Shown here piece after piece: positions 1-7,548 of a stretch of DNA of 64,000 nucleotides (position 1 is the first letter of the stretch; every line of letters begins with the position of its first letter). Both the position numbers and the translations under genes were made by a program. A model generated the notes under the pieces. It ran no database searches and was not told where the DNA came from. It saw nothing but the letters and a program-made list of their open reading frames with translations. The stretch is from Azospirillum cavernae (GTDB lineage: Bacteria > Pseudomonadota > Alphaproteobacteria > Azospirillales > Azospirillaceae): NCBI RefSeq assembly GCF_003590795.1, contig NZ_QYUL01000004.1:372001-436000 (forward strand), given 5' to 3'.

Positions 1-1566
1 GACCTCCTCCGCCGGGACGGTGCGGATCAGGAAGTCAAAGGCCGACAGCGCCGCTTTCGCGCCCTCGCCCATGGCGATGATGATCTGCTTGAACGGCGTC
101 GTCGTCGCGTCGCCAGCGGCGAACACGCCGGGGACGGAGGTTTGGCCACGGGCGTCCACCTCGATCTCGCCGCGCGGCGACAGGGCGACTGCACCCTTCA
201 GCCATTCGGTGTTCGGCACCAGACCGATCTGCACGAAGATGCCTTCAAGATCGACCCGGCGCAGATCGCCGCTGTTGCGGTCCTTGTAGGACAGGCCCGT
301 CACCTTGGCCCCGTCGCCATGCACCTCGGTGGTTTGGCCCGAGGTGACGATGCTGACGTTGGGCAGGCTGTTCAGCTTGCGCTGAAGCACCGCGTCGGCG
401 CGCAACTGGCTGTCGAACTCGATCAAGGTGACGTGCGCCACCAGACCGGCGAGGTCGATGGCCGCCTCGACGCCCGAATTGCCGCCGCCGATCACCGCCA
501 CCCGCTTGCCCTTGAACAGCGGGCCGTCGCAGTGCGGGCAATAGGCCACGCCCTTGTTGCGGTATTCCGCCTCGCCCGGCACGTTCATCGAGCGCCAGCG
601 GGCGCCGGTGGACAGGATCACCGTGCGGGATTTCAGCGTGGCGCCGCTGGCCAGCCGGATTTCGATCAGGCCGCCGGGAACCGCCGCCGGGATCAACGCT
701 TCAGCGGTTTGCAGGTTCATGATGTCCACGTCATACTCTTTGACGTGCTGCTCCAGGGCGGTGGCCAGCTTCGGCCCTTCGGTGTGCGAGACCGAGATGA
801 AGTTTTCAATGGCCATGGTGTCGAGCACCTGACCGCCAAAGCGTTCCGCCGCCACGCCGGTGCGGATGCCCTTGCGGGCGGCGTAGACCGCCGACGCCGC
901 GCCCGCCGGGCCGCCGCCGATCACCAGAACGTCAAAGGCGCCCTTGGCCTTGATCGTCTCGGCGGCGCGGGCCGCCGCGCCGGTGTCGAGCTTGGCGACG
1001 ATCTGCTCCAGCCCCATGCGGCCCTGGCCGAACGGCTCGCCGTTCAGATAGATCGCCGGAACGGCCATGATCTGGCGGCTCTCAACCTCGGCCGGGAACA
1101 GCGCGCCGTCGATGGCGACATGCTTGATCCGGGGGTTGAGCACGCTCATCAGATTGAGCGCCTGCACCACGTCGGGGCAGTTCTGGCAGGACAGCGAGAA
1201 ATAGGTCTCGAACTGGTAATCGCCGTCCAGATCCTTGACCCGCTCGATCAGGTCGGCGGATTCCTTGGACGGGTGGCCGCCGACCTGCAACAGGGCGAGC
1301 ACCAGCGAGTTGAATTCATGGCCCATCGGCAGACCGGCGAACCGCACGGCGATGTCGGTTCCAACACGGGCGATGGCGAAGGAGGGCGTGCGCGCGTCGT
1401 CGCGGCGCACCAGCGTGATCTTGTCCGACAGGGACGCGATGTCCTCCAGCAGACCCAGCATTTCCTGGGATTTCGGCGAGCCGTCGAGCGACGCAACCAG
1501 TTCGACGGGCTGCGTGATCCGCTCAAGATAGCCCTTCAGTTGGCCTTTGAGAGTGGCGTCCAGCAT
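1..1566 (-). CDS. ahpF: Alkyl hydroperoxide reductase subunit F (3' end cut by window edge)
   Basis: Flavoprotein disulfide reductase that passes electrons from NADH to the peroxidase AhpC in the cytoplasm. The frame reads leftward from the ATG at 1566 for 522 codons without a stop, so it is almost complete (the E. coli protein is 521 aa). The N-terminal thioredoxin-like domain carries CQNC at residues 127-130. The thioredoxin-reductase-like part has the FAD motif VIGGGPAG, the redox motif CPHC at 343-346, the NADH motif VIGGGNSG and a C-terminal FAAGDATTTPFKQ motif. It follows ahpC on the same strand after 183 bp containing a strong hairpin. Identity is very secure; only the C-terminus is unseen. 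Confidence 0.97.
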   Translation of the reverse strand, partial: MLDATLKGQLKGYLERITQPVELVASLDGSPKSQEMLGLLEDIASLSDKITLVRRDDARTPSFAIARVGTDIAVRFAGLPMGHEFNSLVLALLQVGGHPSKESADLIERVKDLDGDYQFETYFSLSCQNCPDVVQALNLMSVLNPRIKHVAIDGALFPAEVESRQIMAVPAIYLNGEPFGQGRMGLEQIVAKLDTGAAARAAETIKAKGAFDVLVIGGGPAGAASAVYAARKGIRTGVAAERFGGQVLDTMAIENFISVSHTEGPKLATALEQHVKEYDVDIMNLQTAEALIPAAVPGGLIEIRLASGATLKSRTVILSTGARWRSMNVPGEAEYRNKGVAYCPHCDGPLFKGKRVAVIGGGNSGVEAAIDLAGLVAHVTLIEFDSQLRADAVLQRKLNSLPNVSIVTSGQTTEVHGDGAKVTGLSYKDRNSGDLRRVDLEGIFVQIGLVPNTEWLKGAVALSPRGEIEVDARGQTSVPGVFAAGDATTTPFKQIIIAMGEGAKAALSAFDFLIRTVPAEEV

Positions 1567-1696
1567 GGCAATGGTTCCCGAATGTGAAGGCGTCGGAACG
1601 AACCGAGTGCGCGTCGGTGGTGGTCCGGCAGGGAGGATTTTGAAAATTTTAAAGCGCAGGCGGGGCGCAAGGCCCGGCATTTTTTAAGGGGGGAGC

Positions 1697-1730
1697 GGCC
1701 CTGGTTCCGGTGTTGCTCGGAACCAGGGCC
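1697..1730 (-). terminator. Hairpin between ahpC and ahpF (partial terminator or attenuator)
   Basis: A perfect 13-bp inverted repeat (GGCCCTGGTTCCG / CGGAACCAGGGCC) with an 8-nt loop lies 20 bp downstream of the ahpC stop and 131 bp before the ahpF start. It has no clean U-tract on the minus strand, so it probably acts as a leaky terminator or an RNA-stabilising stem. Either role would let ahpC be made in excess over ahpF, as is usual for this pair. Confidence 0.6.
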
Positions 1731-1749
1731 GTCCGCCCGTCAGACGAAC

Positions 1750-2313
1750 TTAGATCTTGCCAACCAGGTCGAGCGAGGGGGCGAGGGTCTTCTCGCCTTC
1801 CTGCCACTTGGCCGGGCAGACTTCGCCGGGGTGCGAGGCGACATACTGGGCGGCCTTGACCTTGCGCAGCAGCTCGCCCGCGTCGCGGCCGATGCCGCCG
1901 GCGGTGATCTCGACGATCTGGATCTTGCCGGCCGGATCGACGACGAAGGTGCCGCGATCAGCGAGGCCGACCTCTTCGATCAGAACGCCGAAGTTGCGGG
2001 ACAGGGTGGTGGTCGGGTCGCCGACCATCGTGTATTCGATCTTGCCGATGGCGGGCGAGGTGTCGTGCCACGCCTTGTGGGCGAAATGCGTGTCGGTCGA
2101 CACGGCGTAGATCTCGACGCCCAGCTTCTGGAAGGCGGCGTAGTTGTCGGCCAGATCCTCAAGCTCGGTCGGGCAGACGAAGGTGAAATCGGCGGGGTAG
2201 AAGAACACGACCGACCATTTGCCCTTCAGGTCGGCGTCGCTGACGTCGATGAACTTGCCGGACTTGAACGCGGTCGCCTTGAAGGGCTTAATTTCGGTGT
2301 TGATCAAAGACAT
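1750..2313 (-). CDS. ahpC: Alkyl hydroperoxide reductase subunit C (2-Cys peroxiredoxin)
   Basis: Cytoplasmic peroxiredoxin that reduces H2O2 and organic hydroperoxides and is recycled by AhpF. From the ATG at 2313 it is 187 aa, the same length as E. coli AhpC. The peroxidatic cysteine is in FVCPTE (Cys47) and the resolving cysteine is in EVCPAKW (Cys166). The frame is open much further upstream, but that extension lies in the promoter region and antisense to oxyR, so the start at MSLINTEIKPF is chosen. It is divergent from oxyR, which is the expected regulatory arrangement. Confidence 0.98.
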   Translation of the reverse strand: MSLINTEIKPFKATAFKSGKFIDVSDADLKGKWSVVFFYPADFTFVCPTELEDLADNYAAFQKLGVEIYAVSTDTHFAHKAWHDTSPAIGKIEYTMVGDPTTTLSRNFGVLIEEVGLADRGTFVVDPAGKIQIVEITAGGIGRDAGELLRKVKAAQYVASHPGEVCPAKWQEGEKTLAPSLDLVGKI

Positions 2314-2524
2314 AGAACTCTCCGATGGGTGACTATGGGTGGGGAAGCGGCGCTGTCCCGGCCCCCGATGACGCCCGCGTGGCGATCCGCGCTGTTTCAG
2401 CGGACTTGGCGGCGGGCGGTCTTGGCGGCTCGTCAGGATCGGTGCGGCGTCTCCCCCGGGGTTGCTTGACCAGGAGAGGAATAGGGGAAATCGCTGACCA
2501 AGAGAAACACAAAATACCGATTGC

Positions 2525-2547
2525 ATTGATCGGAAAAACCGATCAAT
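2525..2547. promoter_or_regulatory. Palindrome in the ahpC-oxyR divergent promoter region (candidate OxyR operator)
   Basis: A perfect 9-bp inverted repeat ATTGATCGG-AAAAA-CCGATCAAT lies in the 243-bp ahpC/oxyR intergenic region and ends 9 bp before the oxyR ATG. The position suits oxyR autoregulation. Its size and symmetry fit an operator for a dimeric LysR-type regulator, though it could also form a 5' UTR hairpin. The assignment to OxyR is inference from location. Confidence 0.45.
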
Positions 2548-2556
2548 CATTCCCCC

Positions 2557-3468
2557 ATGAAACCCCTGCCGACGCTGCGCCAGCTCCGCTATCTCGTTGC
2601 CGTGGTTGACCGATGCCATTTCGGACAGGCGGCGGACGCCTGTCTGGTCAGCCAATCCACCTTGAGCGCCGGAATTCAGGAGCTTGAGGATCTGCTTGGC
2701 ACGCCGCTGCTGGAACGCACGCGGCGGACGGTGATGCCGACGCCCCTTGGCCGCGAAATCGCCGAACGGGCGCGCAGCCTGCTGAAGGACGCGGAGGATC
2801 TGGTGGACATCACCCGCGCCGCCGCCGACCCGATGGCCGGGCCGCTGCATCTGGGGGTGATTCCCACCATCGGCCCCTTCCTGATTCCCCGCGTCATGCC
2901 CGATCTGCGGACGAGCTTCCCCAATCTGAAACTCTATCTGCGCGAGGATCAAACCGCCCGCCTGCTCGACCGGCTGAACAGCGGGGAGTTGGACGCCGCC
3001 CTGCTCGCCCTGCCCTACCCGATGGGCGACATCGAAACGCTGGACATCGCCGAGGATCATTTCTCCTTCGTCTGCCTGCCCGAACATCGTCTGTGCGCCT
3101 CGGCCACCGCCCACCCCATCGACGTGGCGATGGAGGATTTGTTGCTGCTGGAAGACGGGCATTGCCTGCGCGATCACGCGCTGGCCGCCTGCGCGCTGGA
3201 CAGCGCCCCGCGCAACACGGTGTTCCAGGGCACCAGCCTGCACACGCTGGTGCAGATGGTCGCCAACGGGCTGGGGGTGACTTTGCTGCCGCAGATGGCA
3301 GTCGAGTCGGGCATCCTGCGCGGCCTCAATCTGGTGGTGCGCCCGCTGGACGGCGAGCGGCCTTTCCGCCGCATCGCGCTGGTCTGGCGGCGGACCTCCG
3401 GGCGAAAGGAAACCTTCCGGCGGCTGGGCGCCTCGCTGAAGGCGTCGCTGACGCCGCCCGCCGTTTAG
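2557..3468 (+). CDS. oxyR: Hydrogen peroxide-inducible LysR-type regulator OxyR
   Basis: LysR-family peroxide sensor, 303 aa (E. coli 305 aa). The N-terminal winged HTH has the usual RQLRYLVAVVDRCHF...VSQSTLSAGI pattern. The substrate-binding-like domain holds the OxyR hallmark EDGHCLRDHALAAC, with Cys203 and Cys212 spaced exactly as the redox-switching Cys199/Cys208 of E. coli OxyR. This separates it from generic LysR proteins. It is divergent from ahpC-ahpF, its likely targets. Peroxide should oxidise the Cys pair and switch it to an activator. Confidence 0.96.
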   Translation: MKPLPTLRQLRYLVAVVDRCHFGQAADACLVSQSTLSAGIQELEDLLGTPLLERTRRTVMPTPLGREIAERARSLLKDAEDLVDITRAAADPMAGPLHLGVIPTIGPFLIPRVMPDLRTSFPNLKLYLREDQTARLLDRLNSGELDAALLALPYPMGDIETLDIAEDHFSFVCLPEHRLCASATAHPIDVAMEDLLLLEDGHCLRDHALAACALDSAPRNTVFQGTSLHTLVQMVANGLGVTLLPQMAVESGILRGLNLVVRPLDGERPFRRIALVWRRTSGRKETFRRLGASLKASLTPPAV

Positions 3469-3507
3469 AGCGCCGCGCGCTAAATCTGAAACAGTGCGGC
3501 GCTCTAA
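3465..3507 (+). terminator. Probable oxyR intrinsic terminator / palindromic element
   Basis: A 12-bp perfect inverted repeat (TTAGAGCGCCGC / GCGGCGCTCTAA) begins inside the oxyR stop codon and is followed by TCTTTGATTT. It probably ends oxyR transcription. It belongs to the same palindromic pair as the element at 3521-3567. Confidence 0.6.
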
Positions 3508-3520
3508 TCTTTGATTTATC

Positions 3521-3567
3521 GAGCAGATTCACGCGTTAAATCGACCCCGATTTAACGCGATCTGCTC
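3521..3567. repeat. Long interrupted palindrome (REP-like intergenic element)
   Basis: GAGCAGAT then CGCGTTAAATCG (3521-3543) is mirrored by CGATTTAACGCG then ATCTGCTC (3548-3567), a 20-bp stem with a 4-nt loop and a 3-nt bulge (TCA) in one arm. It lies 13 bp after the previous hairpin and shares the GAGC/CTCTAA ends with it. It looks like a repetitive extragenic palindrome rather than a simple terminator; genome-wide copy number cannot be judged here. Confidence 0.6.
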
Positions 3568-3612
3568 TAAGCCAGTCTGTAACCGTTCCCGATCCAGAAA
3601 GCGCACCGTCCC

Positions 3613-4593
3613 ATGCCGAACCGATTTCCCCATCGTCTGGTCCAGGCGGCCCGCGTGGGCCTGGGCGCCACCCTGCGCCGCTTGGCGCGCCGCTTCTCCC
3701 CGCCCAGCGTTCCGCCCGCCCCCTTGCCTGAGCGCGCGTCCTTCGCCACCCGGTCGCACAGCGGTCCGACGGGAACGCGCGCCTACGCGCTTTATACGCC
3801 CGCCAACCGGGGCGATGGGCCGCTCCGCCCGCTGCTGGTGATGCTGCACGGCTGCACCCAGACGGCGGATGATTTCGCCGCAGGAACCGGCATGAACGCG
3901 CTGGCCGAGGCGCACGGCGTTTTCGTCGCCTACCCGGAACAACCGGCGTCGGCCAACCCGCAAAAATGCTGGAACTGGTTCCGGCCCGAAGATCAAGCGC
4001 GCGACCAGGGCGAACCGGCGCTGATCGCCGACCTCACCCGCGCGCTTCTGCGCGATCACCCGATTGACCCAAGCCGCGTTTGGGTCGCCGGACTGTCGGC
4101 GGGCGGATCGGCGGCGGCCATTCTCGGAGCCGTCTACCCCGATCTCTACGCGGCGGTTGGCGTGCATTCCGGTTTGCCCGCCGGGGCCGCCCATGATCTG
4201 CCCTCCGCCCTCCTCGCCATGCGCCAGGGGGCGGAGGCGGCGGCGCCGCTTCGCCGCGCGGTTCCCACCTTCATCGTTCACGGCGATCAGGACCGCGTGG
4301 TCAACCCGCGCAACGCCGAGGCGCTGGCTAGCGCCGTCGTCGCGTCGGCTCCGGGATTGAACGGCGCGACCGAGAAAGACGGGCAGGCACCGGACGGCCA
4401 CGCCTACCGCCGCGCTCTGTTCGCCGACTCCAACGGGCGAATCCTGTGCGAGCGTTGGATGATCCACGGCGCCGGGCACGCCTGGATCGGCGGCCATCCC
4501 GCCGGGTCCTACACCGACCCGCAAGGGCCGAACGTCGCCAAGGACATGCTGCGCTTCTTTCTTGCGCAGCGCTTGACCGCCACCCCGGCCTGA
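3613..4593 (+). CDS. PHB depolymerase-family esterase (alpha/beta hydrolase)
   Basis: Member of the Esterase_PHB (CE1-like) family that hydrolyses polyhydroxybutyrate or related esters; 326 aa. Visible features are the oxyanion-hole motif MLHGCTQTADDFA, the nucleophile elbow GLSAGG (Ser162), a VHGDQDRVV acid motif (Asp225/Asp227) and the catalytic HGAGHAWIGG (His289), followed by the family ending FFLAQRL. The first 45 residues are Arg/Ala/Pro rich without a clear cleavage site, so export is uncertain. It stands alone between the oxyR terminator and the pyrimidine operon. Substrate is not determined by sequence. Confidence 0.85.
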   Translation: MPNRFPHRLVQAARVGLGATLRRLARRFSPPSVPPAPLPERASFATRSHSGPTGTRAYALYTPANRGDGPLRPLLVMLHGCTQTADDFAAGTGMNALAEAHGVFVAYPEQPASANPQKCWNWFRPEDQARDQGEPALIADLTRALLRDHPIDPSRVWVAGLSAGGSAAAILGAVYPDLYAAVGVHSGLPAGAAHDLPSALLAMRQGAEAAAPLRRAVPTFIVHGDQDRVVNPRNAEALASAVVASAPGLNGATEKDGQAPDGHAYRRALFADSNGRILCERWMIHGAGHAWIGGHPAGSYTDPQGPNVAKDMLRFFLAQRLTATPA

Positions 4594-4923
4594 CGGCGGT
4601 CTTCCCCGCAACAATCATGCTTTTTTACACCCCCCTGCCGCCAAATCAGGCAGGGGCGCCGCTGGTCAATCCCTTGATGCGGCTGGATTTGACGCGGCGC
4701 ACAGCGAGCATTTCGCCCTGTTTGGACGGCAACGCCCACCAAATAGGCGCAGAAAGTCCGTATTGCGTGCAATTCGCGCGGCTGCCATGATTGTCCAAGG
4801 CGTCAGTTCTTGACCGTGTAGTCAGCTTTTCCGCCACCCTCCGGCCCTTGCAATTGCTTGGCACGGCGGTTGCTGATGAACGGGAAGCCACGCCGCTTAG
4901 CGACCAAAGGGAAGCCATCCGCC
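4594..4923. other. 330-bp promoter region of the pyrimidine catabolic operon
   Basis: No credible gene. It holds an 8-bp inverted repeat CCCCTGCC / GGCAGGGG at 4632-4656 after the esterase gene, and the RutR-box-like palindrome at 4810-4825. An AAAGGGAAG ribosome-binding site at 4906-4914 precedes the preT start. Confidence 0.6.
4810..4825. promoter_or_regulatory. RutR-box-like palindrome upstream of preT
   Basis: TTGACCGTGTAGTCAG matches the E. coli RutR consensus TTGACC-A-N2-T-GGTCAA at 11 of 14 defined positions, with the TTGAC...GTCA arms correctly spaced. It lies about 100 bp upstream of preT, and a RutR-type regulator is encoded in the same operon. Binding is inferred, not shown. Confidence 0.6.
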
Positions 4924-6216
4924 ATGACCCTGAACGCTGACATTCCGGCTTCGCCCTACGCCGATCTCACGCCGCCTTTGACGGCGGTGCAGGCGCTTGC
5001 CGAATCCAACCGCTGCCTGTTCTGTTACGACGCCGCCTGTGTGCGGGCCTGCCCGACCGGGATCGACATCCCCTCCTTCATCCGCTCCATCGCCACCGGC
5101 AATCTGAAGGGCGCGGCCACCACGATCCTGTCGGACAACATCATGGGCGGAACCTGCGCCCGCGTCTGCCCGACGGAAACCCTGTGCGAACAGGCCTGCG
5201 TCCGCAACACCGCCGAGGAGCGCCCGGTCGCCATCGGCCGGTTGCAGCGCCACGCCACCGACCACCTGTTCGCCCGCAAAGGCCCCCACCCCTTCGCCCG
5301 CGCCGCCAGCACCGGCAAGCGCGTCGCCGTGGTCGGGGCCGGTCCCGCCGGTCTGTCCTGCGCCCACCGGCTCGCCACGCTGGGCCATGAGGTGACGGTG
5401 TATGAGGCCAAGCCGAAATCCGGCGGCCTGAACGAATATGGCCTCGCCCCCTACAAGATGGCCGATGATTTCGCCCAGCGCGAGGTCGCCTTCATCCTGG
5501 AGATCGGCGGAATCACCATCGAGCATGGCCGCCGCCTGGGCGCCGACCTGTCGCTGGAAACGCTGCGCGCCGAGTTCGACGCCGTGTTCCTCGGCGTCGG
5601 TCTGGGCGGCAACAACCTCCTGAACATCCCCGGCGAGGAGCGCGACGGCGTGGAGAACGCCACCGCCTTCATCGAACGGGTGCGGCAGGCGACCCCGGAC
5701 GCCCCGGTGGCCGTGGGCCGCAGCGTCGTGGTCATCGGCGGCGGCAACACCGCCATCGACGCCGCCATCCAGGCCAAGCGCCTAGGGGCGGAAGATGTGA
5801 CGCTGGTGTACCGACGCGGGCGCGGCCAAATGGGCGCGACGGCGTGGGAGCAGGAGTTGGCGCAAACCAACGGCGTCGTCCTGAAAACCTTCGCCGCCCC
5901 GGTCGCCATCGACGCGCAGGGAATCACCCTGGAGCGCACCCGGTTGGAGGATGGCAAACTCGTCTCCACCGGCGAGCGTTACAGCCTGCCCGCCGCCATG
6001 ATCCTGAAGGCGGTGGGCCAGACGCTGGCGCGCGAGGCGCTGGACGGGCTGACCATCGCGGGCGGCAAGATCGTCATCGACGACGACCACCGCGCCAGCC
6101 TGGACACGGTCTATGCCGGGGGCGATTGCGTCGCCAGCGGCGAGGATCTGACCGTTCAGTCCGTGCAGGACGGCAAGCTTGCCGCCCTGGCCATTCACCG
6201 CCACCTGACCGCCTGA
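4924..6216 (+). CDS. preT: NAD-dependent dihydropyrimidine dehydrogenase subunit PreT
   Basis: Electron-input subunit of the PreTA complex, which reduces uracil/thymine to the dihydro forms with NADH. The 430-aa protein starts at the ATG at 4924 (SD AAAGGGAAG); an upstream in-frame start at 4858 would add 22 unconserved residues. The N-terminal Fe-S domain has CLFCYDAACVRACP and GTCARVCPTETLCEQAC cysteine sets. It is followed by the FAD motif VVGAGPAGLSCA, the NAD motif VIGGGNTAIDAA and a terminal YAGGDCV flavin motif. First gene of the pyrimidine operon, 15 bp before preA. Confidence 0.95.
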   Translation: MTLNADIPASPYADLTPPLTAVQALAESNRCLFCYDAACVRACPTGIDIPSFIRSIATGNLKGAATTILSDNIMGGTCARVCPTETLCEQACVRNTAEERPVAIGRLQRHATDHLFARKGPHPFARAASTGKRVAVVGAGPAGLSCAHRLATLGHEVTVYEAKPKSGGLNEYGLAPYKMADDFAQREVAFILEIGGITIEHGRRLGADLSLETLRAEFDAVFLGVGLGGNNLLNIPGEERDGVENATAFIERVRQATPDAPVAVGRSVVVIGGGNTAIDAAIQAKRLGAEDVTLVYRRGRGQMGATAWEQELAQTNGVVLKTFAAPVAIDAQGITLERTRLEDGKLVSTGERYSLPAAMILKAVGQTLAREALDGLTIAGGKIVIDDDHRASLDTVYAGGDCVASGEDLTVQSVQDGKLAALAIHRHLTA

Positions 6217-6231
6217 GACGGGAGCCGAACC

Positions 6232-7512
6232 ATGGCCGATCTGCGCAGCACCATCGCCGGCATCCGCTCGCCGAATCCCTTCTGGCTGGCGTCCGCCCCG
6301 CCCACCGACAAGCTGACCAACGTCGTCCGCGCCTTTCAGGCCGGATGGGGCGGCGTGGTCTGGAAGACGCTGGGCGAGGATCCGCCCGTCGTCAACGTGT
6401 CCAGCCGCTACGGCGCGCATCTCGACAACGAGCGCAAGCTGATCGGGCTGAACAACATCGAACTGATTTCCGACCGCCCGTTGGAGGTCAATCTCCAGGA
6501 GATCATCCAGGTCAAGCGCGACTGGCCCGACCGCGCCATGGTCGTGTCCCTGATGGCGCGGATCGAAGAAGAGGCCTGGGCCGGGCTGGCTCGCCGCATC
6601 GCCGCGACGGGCGCGGTGGACGGGCTGGAACTGAACCTGGGCTGCCCGCACGGCATGTGCGAGCGCGGCATGGGATCGGCCATCGGCCAGGTGCCGGAGA
6701 TGGTCGAGCAGGTGACGCGCTGGGTCAAAAACGCCACCAACCTGCCGGTCATCGTCAAGCTGACGCCCAACATCACCAACATCCTGTGGTCGGCGGAAGC
6801 GGCCAAGCGCGGCGGGGCCGACGCGGTGTCGCTCATCAACACCGTCAACTCCATCGTCGCGGTCGATCTCGACGCCATGGCCCCGACGCCGGTGGTCGAT
6901 GGCAAGGGCAGCCATGGCGGCTATTGCGGCCCGGCGGTGAAGCCCATCGCGCTCAACATGGTGGCGGAAATCGCCCGCAACCCGGACACGGCGGGGCTGC
7001 CGGTGTCGGGCATCGGCGGCGTCACCAACTGGCGCGACGCGGCGGAGTTCCTGGCGCTGGGGGCGACCAACGTGCAGGTGTGCACCGCCGCCATGACCTT
7101 CGGCTTTAAGATCGTCGAGGATATGATCAGCGGCCTGTCCAACTGGATGGACGACAAGGGGTACGCCAACCTCGATCAACTGTCGGGCCGGGCCGTTCGC
7201 AACGTGGTGAACTGGAACGACCTGAACATGAATTTCTCGACCAAGGCGGTGATCGACCCGGCCTTGTGCATCGACTGCGGACGCTGCCACATTGTGTGCG
7301 AGGACACCTCGCATCAGGCGATCCGCATCGACCAGGGGGAGGGCCGCCGGATCTTCACCGTGGTCAACGAGGAGTGCGTCGGCTGCAACCTGTGCTCCCA
7401 CGTCTGCCCGGTGCCCGATTGCATCACCATGCAGCCGGAGGAAAACGGCTTGCCCCCCATGACCTGGCCCAACGACCCCCGCAACCCGATGCGCGCCGCC
7501 GCCGCCGAATAA
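6232..7512 (+). CDS. preA: NAD-dependent dihydropyrimidine dehydrogenase subunit PreA
   Basis: Catalytic subunit that binds FMN in a TIM barrel and reduces the pyrimidine ring; 426 aa against 411 in E. coli. The barrel includes the LELNLGCPHGM active-site segment, whose ...CxxR/M-type loop supplies the catalytic Cys, and the GIGGV phosphate-binding region. The C-terminus has two 4Fe-4S ferredoxin motifs, CIDCGRCHIVCED and CVGCNLCSHVCPVPDC, which relay electrons from PreT. It follows preT directly and precedes the downstream amidohydrolase, so it is the first step of the reductive route. Confidence 0.96.
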   Translation: MADLRSTIAGIRSPNPFWLASAPPTDKLTNVVRAFQAGWGGVVWKTLGEDPPVVNVSSRYGAHLDNERKLIGLNNIELISDRPLEVNLQEIIQVKRDWPDRAMVVSLMARIEEEAWAGLARRIAATGAVDGLELNLGCPHGMCERGMGSAIGQVPEMVEQVTRWVKNATNLPVIVKLTPNITNILWSAEAAKRGGADAVSLINTVNSIVAVDLDAMAPTPVVDGKGSHGGYCGPAVKPIALNMVAEIARNPDTAGLPVSGIGGVTNWRDAAEFLALGATNVQVCTAAMTFGFKIVEDMISGLSNWMDDKGYANLDQLSGRAVRNVVNWNDLNMNFSTKAVIDPALCIDCGRCHIVCEDTSHQAIRIDQGEGRRIFTVVNEECVGCNLCSHVCPVPDCITMQPEENGLPPMTWPNDPRNPMRAAAAE

Positions 7513-7548
7513 GCCCGGCCCACCCTTTACGTCTGGGAGAGAGCAACG

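Noticed and set aside
142..1587. 481-codon plus-strand frame over ahpF
   Set aside because: Antisense to the unmistakable AhpF sequence; composition is shadow-like (His/Gly/Arg/Gln rich).
2314..3243. N-terminal extension of ahpC on the minus strand
   Set aside because: AhpC has its normal 187-aa length from MSLINTEIKPF; the extension overlaps oxyR antisense and has no family similarity.
4632..4656. Inverted repeat CCCCTGCC/GGCAGGGG as an intrinsic terminator of the esterase gene
   Set aside because: No U-tract follows on the plus strand (a T-run precedes it instead), so a terminator is not supported.
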